Shown here: positions 43,401 to 55,803 of the stretch, piece by piece
Layout: each line of letters opens with the position of its first letter
Position numbering within the stretch: the stretch's first letter is position 1
Origin: Piromyces finnis
Taxonomy: Eukaryota; Neocallimastigomycota; Neocallimastigomycetes; Neocallimastigales; Neocallimastigaceae
Direction: 5' to 3'
Assembly: GCA_002104945.1 (NCBI GenBank)
Contig: MCFH01000027.1
Span: 611,001-675,000, forward strand
DNA: 64,000 nt
Notes under the pieces: generated by a model
What the model was told of the DNA's origin: nothing
Database searches by the model: none
Seen by the model: only the letters and a program-made list of their open reading frames with translations
Translations under genes and position numbers: made by a program

Positions 43401-46203
43401 ATGGAGGTGGTAGAAGAAGAGGGAAAAGTTGAATTAGATAATGTAATTCAAGATAGCATATCTAATAATGAAATTACATTTGATGAAAATGGTCAATATG
43501 AAGCAATAAATGAAATAAATGAAAATACTACATCTTTAACAGAATTAGATAAAATAGTTGTACCAGGAAATAATATCATGATGCAAATTGAAGAAGAAGA
43601 AAATGGAATTATTGAAAATAATAATGATATTGAAATTATAGAAAACAATGATGTAAATGATAACGATATTATCCATGAAAATGAAAATGAAAATGAAAAT
43701 GAAAATGAAAATGAAAATGAAAATGAAAATGAAAATGATGAAAATCTTAATCGTAACAATAATGATGGGGATAACGATGATAATACTGATAATGATACTC
43801 AAAATCATTCAATAAATCATGTTGAAATAATTAGTAACTCCATTGGAAATTTATCTTTATCCTCTAGTAAAGAAAACTCAAGTATTGATAAACAGAGTAA
43901 ACCTCATTCAGATAATGATACCTTAGGTATTGATGAAGAGAATATGAAATCCTCTAATAAAATTTCCTCTATTTTTAATTATACCAGTATTTATTCTAGT
44001 ATTAATGCCAAAAATGATTCATTTGATGAAAAGATGTATAATCTTAATCAACATATAGAAAAGAATAAAAAAGAGAAATTAAATACATCATATGAACAAA
44101 AAGAAGAAGTGTCAACAGTTTTCGAAAAAAAGGATAATATAAATTTAGCCACACTTACTAAAGATAATTTTTTAGATATACTAAATGGAATGGGTTATGA
44201 AGATATTTCAAAATTAAAAAATAAATTAAGTGAAATTGGAATTTATAATCAATTTAATGACATTTTATTTGAAAAACAAAATAAGATTATTGAAACGTTA
44301 ATTGAACATAAGCAAGAATTGGAAAGAAAAATTCATTTTCAAAATGAGGAAATTCAAAAATTAAGAAATAGTGTAGAATGTTATTATAATAAAATGCAAT
44401 TTGTACGAAAAAAAACACTTAATGATATTTGTCACCGATGTGGTATTTCATTTGATTCATTGGGTTATCCTCATCGAGTTTCTGTATTTGGAAGACCCAT
44501 TACCAAAAAAGAAATAGAAGAAAAAACTAGAATTCAAAGTAGTCTTTTAGAAAGTGGATTAAAATCAAAGCCAATTGTTGAACAAGAAATTAATACAGGA
44601 CCATTTGAGTAAGTTTTTTTTTGTTGTTGTTGTTTTTTAATAAAAAAAAAAATAAATAATATAAATAATAAATATAAATAACTTTAAATATAATAATAAT
44701 GATGATGATGATGATGATGATAATGATAAATTTATAATATATGGTTATAGTTTTTTTATATAATAGAAATGAAAATAAATTTTCAGTTTAAATCATTTAT
44801 TTTTTTTAAAAAAATTTTTATCACTAATAATTAAAATTTTAAACATATATATTATAAATAATTATAAAATATGGTACATCTAAAATTATTCATTACCTAT
44901 GATAATAATTAAACGAAAAAAATAAATTCATTACCTATGATACTAATTAAACGAAAAAAATAAATTCATTACCTATGATACTAATTAAATGAAAAAAAAA
45001 GAGTATTGAACGAAAATTTCTTTACAAAAAACGAAAGAAATCCACATATTGAAGATTATAATGAGAGTTATAATCGTATTAAGGAACAACAAGCAATAAA
45101 TATGTTAAAATCCATGACAGTGAATGAAAAAATTATATTATTAACAAAACAAATTAATAATGCAGAATTTACAGTTCGAAGTTGTATTAATGCTTTAATG
45201 GAAGAACAAAGAAGGTCATCACAAATCAAAGCAAAATATGAAAAAGTTGTGGAATTACTTCAAAATATGGATTATGATCAAAAGGTAAAAAAAACAACAA
45301 ATAATATAAATCCACATCATATTAATGGTGTCTATCCAATTTGTGATAATAAAGAATTAGTGGATACACTTTCCAAAAATATCAATGATAATCCATATCT
45401 AAATCTTATGGAGAAATTTTCTACGATGAAACCTAATTATCTTGATAAAAATCCACCAATAAATAAACGGACGTCAAACGGTATGACTGATTTAAAAGAA
45501 AATGATTCAAAAAATATACCGGTTATTTATGTGGAAGAAAAAACAAATTCGTTAAATCTAGAATTATTAGAATATAAATTAGAAACCTTAAATATATTAA
45601 GTAAAATATGTCTTCATGATCCTCCACCACCACCACTAACGAATGAGGATTATATTAATAGTGAAAGTATCAATGATAGTAGTCAAATTGTCAATGAAAT
45701 AGAAAATATTTTTAAAAATGATAATAAAGAAAATACAGCGGTAAATGATAATGATAAGAAGGATAACAATGAAAATAAAACAACACATGATACCTCAAAA
45801 AAAAATGGTATAAATGAACAACAAAAAAATATAAATATTATTAATGAAATATTAAATATTCAAGAAGAAAATCATCAACAACAATCAAATAATAATACTA
45901 ACAATAATATATCGAAAACAAGAAATCGCACCAATAGTCCATTAAATACCAACTTTAAAAAATTAGATTTGAAATTTTCAAGTGATTGTCAATCCCTTTT
46001 TACCCATAGACCAATATCAGAATCTAAAGAAAAATTAGGTACAAGAGTTTTAACACCGAAATCATCAACAAAGAATAAAAAATCCATAGATCATCTATAC
46101 CGAAATATAGATAAATCAAAGTAAGTTTTTTTTTATTTATTTTCTTTATATCTATTTATATGTATATATCTTACTATCATTAATAATAGTAGTAGAGGTT
46201 TTT

Positions 46204-46234
<31 letters not shown>

Positions 46235-46453
46235 TTTTTATTTTATCTTTATATTATTATAAAAAATCTAAATAATTTTTTTTTAACTATATATTTTATA
46301 TTGAAAAAAAAAAAAAGACCACAACCTGTAAAGATAAAATTACCATCTCTATCGAATTATGAAAATAAACTAAAAACAAATTTAATAAAAAATAGTGCTA
46401 AACAAAAAAAGAAGTCATACTATCAATCTAAAGTCATTATTGATAAAATATAA
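43401..46453 (+). CDS. 820-residue acidic coiled-coil protein (three exons)
   Basis: Exons 43401-44608 (donor GTAAGT), 45002-46120 (acceptor A9-G, donor GTAAGT) and 46318-46453 (acceptor poly(A)-G) join in phase to an 820-residue protein. No family recognised. Residues about 92-113 are an Asn-Glu dipeptide run from an ATGAAA hexanucleotide repeat. A helical region follows, with KNKLSEIGIYNQF and a coiled coil (IETLIEHKQELERKIHFQNE). Then comes a CHRC pair (C344, C347) in DICHRCGISFDSLGYPHRV, which could be half of a zinc site. Exon 2 opens with another coiled coil (EQQAINMLKSMTVNEKIILL) and ends in Asn-rich and Ser/Thr-rich disorder. Exon 3 is a basic tail. There is no signal peptide. A centrosomal, flagellar or cytoskeletal role is possible but unproven. 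Confidence 0.75.
43675..43737 (+). repeat. (ATGAAA)n coding hexanucleotide repeat
   Basis: About ten copies of ATGAAA inside exon 1 of the gene at 43401, encoding alternating Glu and Asn. The array is likely to vary in length between strains. Confidence 0.9.
44888..45001 (+). repeat. Three 38-bp tandem repeats at an intron 3' end
   Basis: Units starting at 44888, 44926 and 44964 share ATTCATTACCTATGATA, then (A/C)TAATTAAA and an A-rich end. They end exactly at the 3' splice site of intron 1 of the 820-residue gene. Units 2 and 3 contain TACTAAT, which resembles the fungal branch-site consensus TACTAAC. Confidence 0.85.
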
Positions 46454-48062
46454 TAGTTCTTTTTATTTTAGTATTTATTTATAATTTTAATTATAATAAC
46501 AAAATACATTTATCTTATTCTCTTTTTTAAGAAAAAAAAAATATATTAATATTACTATACTAAATATCCATTAAAAATTATATAAATCATAATTATAATC
46601 AAAATAATAAATAATTTTTAAATTATTTATAAATACTAGTGGTGTATATAGATAACATAAAAAAATAAATTATTTTGTATATATTAAATAGAACTATATT
46701 GAAAATAATGATAATAATAATAAAATAGTTATATTCAAAAAAAAAAGTTATCTTTTAAAAACCTAAATGTTTAACTTTTTCTTTTTGAACTTTATTAGTC
46801 AATATTGAAAATAAAAATTAATGATATGTCTACTGTTCCTCATATAAAAGTAAAAAAGGAAAAAAGTTAAAGACCTCAAACACCAAAACAACACAAACTT
46901 TGTATTTATAATCATTAGATCTTTTATCTTATAATTTATTGAATATATTTTATTGTATAATAAATGTAATGGAATTAATATATAATTATTATAAATTCAA
47001 GGTTTGAAAATTATTTTTATTTGTTTGATAGTTTTATATATATATATATTTATACTACAAAAATTACCTTTTTTTTTTTTTTTTTAATGGATCACATTTA
47101 AACCTTTTAAAGTTCATTTTAATTCTTTTTTCCTTGGTATTTTTTTTATTTATTTTTATTTCTTAATGTATTTTTCCTTTCTTTTTAGTGACCAATTTTT
47201 ATTACTTAAATAGGTATCAAAAGAAAAAATATTTTTTTCATTTGTTTTTCTCTTTAATATATCTCTTCCTTTTTTTTTTTTTTTATTTATTTTCTTTTAT
47301 TTTTTTTTATATGACTTTTTATTTCTATATTAATAAATAACAATTAAATGCAGTTATTAATATATTTATTATTATTTATTATTATTATTGTTTTATGTAT
47401 TTTTATATTTTATATTATATATATCTAAAATATATAATATAAATATTCTATTTTATCATATTATATATATTTAAAATATATATATATATTTCTATTTTTT
47501 CTATTATTTTTATTCTGTTATTCTATTTATTATTTATTATTATTTATTATTATTATTATTAAATTATTATTATTATTTATTATTATTATTAAATTATTAA
47601 TTTATATAAATACTAAGTCTTTTTAAATATACATTTTTAAATATTATTTTAAAAAAATATGAATTATCTATTCGAAATTTAAATTTCAAATGAGGTTAAT
47701 AAAAAATAACTTTTCTTTTTTCATTAGTAAAAAAAAAAAAAGTTTTTATTATTTTTTAATATTAAAAAATACTGATAATAATTATTGTTCAATTTGTTAA
47801 AAAAAAAAAATTGGTCAACTTTTTAATTTTCAGTATTTTCTCTTTTTTTTTTAATGATAAAATAGTTTATATTGAATATAATGCAATTTTTTCTTAATGC
47901 AATTTTTCTTCATTTGTATTATATTGATATAATTATTTTATCCAGTCTATAGAATTGGTATATTAAAGATTTTGTTTTTTAATATCAAAATTTTATTTTA
48001 TTATATTTTTTTTTAAAATAAAAAAGAATATCTAGTTTATTTTATTTTATTTCAACATTCAA
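46454..48062. other. AT-rich convergent intergenic region
   Basis: 3' flanks of the coiled-coil gene and of the minus-strand peptidase gene. AAT and TA repeats near 47340-47600, T-rich tracts. No gene recognised. Confidence 0.55.
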
Positions 48063-50378
48063 TTATTCAATACTTTTAATGAAGGCATCATCACTTGGTT
48101 CTCTACCTAAGAATTCCTTTAAAATATCCATAGCATTCATAGTACTACCTCTCTTTAAAATAATATTACGGTATCTATCACCAGTTTCTGGGTTGAAAAT
48201 ACCATTCTTTTTAAATTGAGAGAAATAGATATCAGCAGCATAAACTTGACTCCATAAGTAACCATAGTAACCAGCATCATAACCATCAACAATGTGATCA
48301 AAGACAGCTACTGGCCAGGTATTTTCAATACTATCGACTAAAGTAATTTCTTTTCTAGTTTCATCCCAAACCTTTACTGGATCTAAAGCTGGATCAACAT
48401 TTTCAATAGAATAAAGTCTCATATCAACATAACTCTTGAAAAGTAAGTTGATATTGTAATAATTACCGTAGTTAACCTTCTTTGTAGTAATAATAGTATT
48501 AATTAAATCAGAAGGCATTTTACTACCATCAGCGTAATGCTTTGAAAGTCTTTCAATAACTTCTGGTTCCCAACAGAAATATTCGAGCATTTGAGATGGA
48601 ACTTCAAGGAAATCTTGTTCAACATTGTAACCATTAAATCTGGTGTACTTGGTTTCAGAAATAATTTCATGGAAAATGTGTCCAAGTTCGTGGAAGACAA
48701 CAGTGATATCGTAGTGAGTTAATAAAGCTGGTTCATTATAACTTGGCTTTGAGAAACTAGTTACTAAAGCAGCAGCTGGATAACTACGAGTACCATTTTC
48801 TTTTTCATAACCATAACCAAGGTGGAAAGCAGCAGAGTAAGTAACCTTACCTTCACGATAGAATAAATCAATGTAGAAGGAACCCATATAATTATCGGTC
48901 TTTTGATCGAAAACAAGGAATTGACGAACATCTGGGTGCCATGTGTTTGGATTTTGAACTTCATTAATCTTTAAAGAGAAAATTTCTTCATACATTTTAA
49001 GCATTTCATTGATAACATCAACAACTGGGAAGTATTCACTAACCTTGGCATTATCAAGGGAATATTTCTTTTGGTTATACATTTTTCTGTAGTAATCAAC
49101 ATCGTAAAGATGAAGAGTATTGTCAAATGATTCATTTAATTCTTCCTTTTCTTCTTTCTTAAGTTCTAATAAATTTTCGTTTTCAGCCCTAGTTTGTGGT
49201 AAAAGTTTTTCCTTTAAACTATCTAAGAATTCGAAAACATTTTTTGTGGTCTTTGCCATCTTTGATTCAAGAACATATTCACTGTGGGATTTGTAACCTA
49301 AAGTCTTGGCAACTTCAGTCTTCATGTTAACAATTTCCTTTAAGAGTTGAACATTTGGTTTGCAACGTTGATGATAAAGAGCCATGATAGCCTTTCTTGT
49401 ATTTTCATTTTTAGCAGTGGTTAAAATACCAGAGTAAATAGTGGACTTTGGAGTAGCAATGTAAGCTTCTTCACCATTCTTTGTAGTTGGCTTTAATAAT
49501 CTAATAACGCTTGTTGGAACACCATCTAATTCGGATTTAGTAAAAACAACGGTAGCTGTTTGTTCTTGTGGATCGTAAAGACAATCCATAAGAGTGTAAG
49601 CTTTTTCCATAATTTCCATTTGAAGACCATTAATTCTTTCAAGAGTAGCACTATCAATATTATTATTAGCGGAAATAGATTTACGGAAAATTTCTAAAAC
49701 TTTAATATCTTCTGGGTGAGTTGGAGAAGCAACCTTACCACTATCAATATTAGCAATAACCTTTGAGATTTTTTGTAAAATAGCTGGATTACCAAGGTAA
49801 CTAGCACCTTCTAAAGTGTAAGAAGCATCAGTAGAAGCATCTCTTACACTACCATCAACGGCAACATTTTGTAAGAAAGTAATAATATTTTGTTTACGAT
49901 CAATTTCATCTTCTAATTTACGAAGAAGTGGGAAGATAACATTTTCAAAAGAGCATTCATCATCTGGAATTTCTAAAATTTGATTAATAACTAATTCTTG
50001 ATTATTAAGAAGTTCATTTGTAATGTTGTTAATATCATCAGCGGTAAGAGACCAATTAAAGTTTTCAATATCTTTTTTAGCAATTTCTTCACTATCTTCA
50101 CCAAGGATAATGTCATCATTATCATCATTATCTTCAATTTCAGTGACACCTTGAATATCATCTGGTGTGAAATCAACACTTTGATCTGATTCTTCAGCAT
50201 CAGTATCCTCATTATCATAATATGAATTACTATTAATGTGAACAGCTTTAGAAACAACAATGTTGGATGCTTCATTTACATTTGTTGAAACATCTTCACT
50301 TTGTAAAATTGGACCAGATAAAACCTTTACAGCAAAAGCTGAAAAAGCAATAATTAATTTTAAATTTTTAAAGTGCAT
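48063..50378 (-). CDS. Secretory-pathway M3 metallopeptidase (thimet oligopeptidase type)
   Basis: 771 residues, one exon. Zinc-dependent oligopeptidase that cleaves short peptides. The HExxH motif is HELGH at residues 563-567. The third zinc ligand is Glu 592 in DFLEVPSQMLEYF, at the spacing normal for family M3A. C-terminal substrate-cleft blocks (YDAGYYGYLWSQVYAADIYF) are present. Unlike the usual cytosolic or mitochondrial family members, it starts with a signal-peptide-like segment: basic MHFKNLK, a hydrophobic IIAFSAFAVKVL core and SG before the likely cleavage site. An acidic, probably disordered stretch of about 90 residues follows (DDNDDIILGEDSEE). That suggests secretion or residence in a secretory compartment. 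Base composition is markedly less AT-rich than the flanks, with preferred codons, so it is probably well expressed. Confidence 0.95.
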   Translation of the reverse strand: MHFKNLKLIIAFSAFAVKVLSGPILQSEDVSTNVNEASNIVVSKAVHINSNSYYDNEDTDAEESDQSVDFTPDDIQGVTEIEDNDDNDDIILGEDSEEIAKKDIENFNWSLTADDINNITNELLNNQELVINQILEIPDDECSFENVIFPLLRKLEDEIDRKQNIITFLQNVAVDGSVRDASTDASYTLEGASYLGNPAILQKISKVIANIDSGKVASPTHPEDIKVLEIFRKSISANNNIDSATLERINGLQMEIMEKAYTLMDCLYDPQEQTATVVFTKSELDGVPTSVIRLLKPTTKNGEEAYIATPKSTIYSGILTTAKNENTRKAIMALYHQRCKPNVQLLKEIVNMKTEVAKTLGYKSHSEYVLESKMAKTTKNVFEFLDSLKEKLLPQTRAENENLLELKKEEKEELNESFDNTLHLYDVDYYRKMYNQKKYSLDNAKVSEYFPVVDVINEMLKMYEEIFSLKINEVQNPNTWHPDVRQFLVFDQKTDNYMGSFYIDLFYREGKVTYSAAFHLGYGYEKENGTRSYPAAALVTSFSKPSYNEPALLTHYDITVVFHELGHIFHEIISETKYTRFNGYNVEQDFLEVPSQMLEYFCWEPEVIERLSKHYADGSKMPSDLINTIITTKKVNYGNYYNINLLFKSYVDMRLYSIENVDPALDPVKVWDETRKEITLVDSIENTWPVAVFDHIVDGYDAGYYGYLWSQVYAADIYFSQFKKNGIFNPETGDRYRNIILKRGSTMNAMDILKEFLGREPSDDAFIKSIE

Positions 50379-52354
50379 GATGAATATAATTGAATATGAC
50401 TATAATATATATATAATAAATAATAATTGTATGTATTCTTATTATATATATATTCTTTATATATATATATAATTTTTTTTTATTATTCTTTTGATAATTT
50501 CTATTCTATAAATCCTATTATTAATTAGTTATATAGAAAAAATATATATATATATTTAAAAAGACTTTTTATAATAAAAAAAGCCAATTAAAATTATTAA
50601 ACTTTATGAATAGATAAATATTATTAATTTTTATTTCATTTAGATATGAAAAAACGTTGTTTTTATACCTTTTTTGTTTTAAAAAAAATGTTTTTTTTTT
50701 ATAATAATTTATATTTAATAAAAAAAACTTTTAATAATTTAATATATTAATTATATATATAATATATAATTAATATATACAATTAATATATTTAATAATT
50801 TTATAATTTAATCTAGTTTTGGAATAAATATATATAATATATATGAAAAAAAAAAAAAAAAATACGAAGGCATTTTTATTAAAGATAATAGTAAAAAATA
50901 TTAATATAAAAATTCTTACTTTATATTAACTTATAAATATTATATATAAAAAAGGATTATTATATCAATTTGATAATTAAAGAATTATTACTATTATTAT
51001 TTATAAAGTAATATTATTATTATATAAAATATTATTATATAAAATATTATTATATAAAAATATTATGCTATATAAAATATTATTATATAAAATATTCCTT
51101 AAATTTATACTAACACATTATTTATCCAATCTTAGGTATTCATTTAAAAAAAAAAAAGTAGATTGACCCATAACTTTAATATATATTAATTAAAACGTTT
51201 TCTAACTATAATTTATAATAAATTGTAACGGTGATTTACTCTTTAATATTAATTTTTATTGGGCTTTTTATAAATATTGATTTATTTATTTTTTAATAAT
51301 ACTAATTATACTTTTTGTGTAACATTATTAATTTAATAAAAAACCATGGAATATATTAAAAATTAATATTAAATGAAAATCAATTCATATTTCATATAAA
51401 TTTAATTAATTACCCAAACTTTATTAATTATTATTTTTTAATATTATAATTGTTTTTTTTTCTATTTTCTATTAAAAAAAAAAGAAAACTACTAAAGACT
51501 TGATATAAATTAAAAAAGACAGAAAAAAATAGTTTTTTTTTCATCATAAAATAAAAAAAAAGGAAGGAAGAAGGATTATTAAGTAAAATGATGCTTATAT
51601 TTTTAAGAATGATATTTATATTTGAAAGGATGAAAATTTTAATGAAAAAAAAAATTGGGATAAGAAATTTGATCTTGGGTATATTTACCTATCCTTAATC
51701 ATAAAATTTTAATATTGTATCCCAAATCGGAGATTAATTTTAGGAAACTATAATATTAGAAAATAATTAAAATGTTGCATAAAAAGTTTGTAAAATAGTT
51801 ATTCTTAAATAATAAAAAAAGGATCCGCCATTAAAGGGTTGTTACAATTTTTTATTAATAAACTGTATAATGCTAAAAAAGAAAATCAATAATATATTTT
51901 ATCCTAGAAATAAAAAATGATCATAATATAGTTTGCTTTTTTTTTTTTTCTTCATTTAAATAATAATAATAATAATAATAATAAAAAAGCATTTTTTTAA
52001 AGTAGGTTTTTATTAAATAATAATAAAATTGTTTTTTAATTAATTTACTTATTATAAAATAAAATGATATGGGTCAAATGTTTAAAAAAAAAAGAAATTT
52101 TTAATATTTTTAATAAATATAAAATGGTTGATAATAACTTTTTTTTATTATTTTACTATTATGTTTACTTTTTTTTTAAAAAAATGTTTATTATTATTAT
52201 TATATTTGTTTATAATAAAATATCTTAAATGAATTTTTTTTAATATTTTTCCACTACATGAAAAAAATTCATTTAATTCTTTAATATTATTCATTAGAAT
52301 AATAACAAATAAATATTCTCGTTTTAACAAATAAATAGAAAAAAATAATAAATA

Positions 52355-52397
52355 GTAGTTATTTATTTATTTATCTATTTATTTATTTAGTTAGTTG

Positions 52398-52461
<64 letters not shown>

Positions 52462-52555
52462 GTTATTTAGTTATTTAGTTAATTAGTTAGTTAGTTAGTT
52501 AGTTATTTATTCATTTATTTATTTAGTTAGTTAGTTATTTATTTGTTTATTTACG
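52355..52555. repeat. TTTA/TTAG tetranucleotide arrays
   Basis: Alternating blocks of TTTA and TTAG repeats. The TTAG blocks (near 52385-52430, 52480-52505 and 52522-52535) have expanded independently. Non-coding. Confidence 0.85.
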
Positions 52556-54020
52556 AATAATTAATATTATATTTTGATTCTTTGCTTTTTATATAATACA
52601 TTATTATATAAGGATAGATAGATAGATTTTTTTATACTAAATAGAAATAGTAGATAATAAGTGTTTTTACCATTATTTCCTTATTTACTCAAAAAATCAA
52701 AGTAATTTATAAGGGTATCAATAATAATAATAAAAAAAAAAAGATAATGATATAGGTAATAAAATTAGAAGATTATTTTTATTACTTTCTTATTTTCGAT
52801 ATAAAAAAAAATCATTATTGCATGGTTTAAAATTCATTTTGGTTTATTTTATATCATTTTCTTTTTTATTATTTTCTTTTTAGAAAGGAAAGATATATAT
52901 AGATTTTGTTGATTTAATAAATATGAAAAAGGCATGGTTTGGATATTGCCAGAAAATGAACTATGGAAGGATTAAAAGAAATCTATAGTTTTAGTTTTTT
53001 GAATAGAAAACAAAATATATAAATGAATTTAAAAAATATATATATTTCATTAATAATAATAATAAATAAATAAATAATAATTAATGAATATCAATTCATT
53101 TTAATTATTATCTAAAGAAAAACTTCATAGATGCATTAAACAGATTAGTTTTTTTATCAAAATATTGATATTTTTTGTTTTTTTTTTAGGTTTAAATGTA
53201 TACATTATACACATTATATATTTATTTATGTATTTGTATAAGATATATGGAATGTATACAGAATCAAATACAATTTGTATAAATGATTTAAAGAATTGTT
53301 GTATACAATAATAGATTCATTATGAATAAATAAAAATAGAACAGCAATTATTTATTTCATTTTCTTTTCTTTAAGAAAAAAAATAATAGCATTAATAGCA
53401 TTAATAATTCATGCTAAATAACTTTTTCCCCATTTTTATTTCCTTTTTTTTTTGGTTGATTAGATAGTGGATGGATAATTTCTTAATACCAAAATACCCT
53501 TCACCTTTTATAGTACAACAATGCCCAAAAAAGAAAATACCATATCCTTGTTTTGTGGTAAAAATTTATTCTTTTTTAACCATAAAAAGTTTAATTAAAA
53601 GAATTTTTATTATTTTTGAAACATAACCCATAATTAAAAGTAAAACAAATTTATTTATTTTTTTTTCTTTTTTAATTAATTAAAAATGAAATGGAAAAAC
53701 TTAAATGAATGAATGAATATATTTTATTTAAATAAATTATATAGAATAAATCAATGAATAAAATAATTAATTCATTTATTAAAAATTAGGATAGGCATCT
53801 TTAAAAAAAGAAAAAAAAATTCTGTTACACAAGATAAATTATTAAAAATTCTATAATAAAATAAAATATTATTTTTATTTTGTGAAATAGTCGCAAAGAA
53901 AAAAAGGTTCCCTTCAAAAATTTTTAGTTTTAGTGGCAATAAATAGCCAGAAAATGAATATAATAAAACGCAAAGAACAGACAAAACTCTTTTCATTAAA
54001 ATTGTAAAGAAAATTATATC

Positions 54021-54301
<281 letters not shown>

Positions 54302-55803
54302 TGGTGAAATAACACTAAATAATAGACTTAATAGCATTTAGAGTTAAATATGATATAACTATATATAATTCATATTTAATGATTTATTAATCAATTGTTT
54401 CAGTAACATTACCACTATTACTTCTATAGAAACAAGAAATACTAATAAAAGCTTAGATTTCAAAATCTAAAAAAAATCAATGAATATAATGTTTTTCGTT
54501 AATATTAATAAATATTAATAAATATTGAATATTGAATATATTTTCATGATACCTGTTTTAATAAAAGATACTTTATTTCATGGGCTTTCTACCTATATCT
54601 ATTTTACTATTAGGTGAATGAACAAGTAAATAAATTTCTAATAATAATTAAATGAACAAGTAAATAAATTTCTAAAATTAATTTCAAAAGAAATAAGGAC
54701 TTCAAACTTTAATTAATAATATTTTTAAAGTTTTCCTAAATTAATTAATTTAATTCATTATATATAACTTTATTATATATTAATATAATATTAATAATAA
54801 AAAATATTTCTTTGTTTTTCATTCGTTTCATAATTTTAAAATAGAAATAGTAATATATGTCATACATTTATAATAATATATAAAGAAATATATAATTGAT
54901 TCAATTTTAATTTATTATAAATCGATAATAATTAAATTTTTTTTTTTTCAAAAATGGAAGTATTTTTTTTTAATTAAATTAAAAAAAGCATTATCATCAT
55001 CCTCATTTACTGAAATTACAATAATTCACACTTTAAAAGAAATTTAAAAAAAAAAACATCAAATCTAATAATAGCAACAACAACAACAATAACAACAACA
55101 ACAATAACAACAACAAAAAAAAAAAACCTTGTTATTTATTTAGGCCATAAAATAGTTTTATTTTCAATATAAAAAAAAAAAAGAATTAATCAAAAGAATT
55201 TTCAAATATAAAAAATGAACTTTTAAAAAAAAAAAATACAAATAGTTATATAATCAACTTTTCAATAGTTTTATTAAATAAAATAAAATTAATATTACTT
55301 TTTTTTTTTTTTAATTTCCTGAAATATATATATGAATAAATAAAATATCAAGTAAAAAATATACACTTTTCTAATATATATAATATATATATAATATTTA
55401 AAATTATCTACCAACATACCCAATTATAAAAGTCTTCATAGTTTGCTCAACTTTGTAAATAGTAAATTTAACAAAACTATATGTATATAGCTGTATAAAA
55501 AATTTTACTAGTTTTGGAGGAAACATTATTAAAAATAATAATAAAAAAAAAGACAATTTTATCCATTCCTTTATATACTTTTGTAAAAATAATTGTAATT
55601 ATTTTCAAAAATTTTTATAACTTTTCAATAAATAAAAAAGAACATACTTGATAATAAAACCAAGTGAAAAAAATAATAATAAAAAAATAGTATTGTTTTT
55701 ATCTTTAAAAAAAAAACTTTCAATTCACTTTATATATAGATTTATGTAAATAGTATTTCTAGTCATTGTATAACAAAAAAAAAAAAAAAAAAAAAATACA
55801 AAA

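Noticed and set aside
52355-52555. CRISPR-like or telomere-like repeat
   Set aside because: TTAG/TTTA blocks are simple tetranucleotide arrays without spacers. They are internal to the sequence and mixed with TTTA, unlike a telomere.
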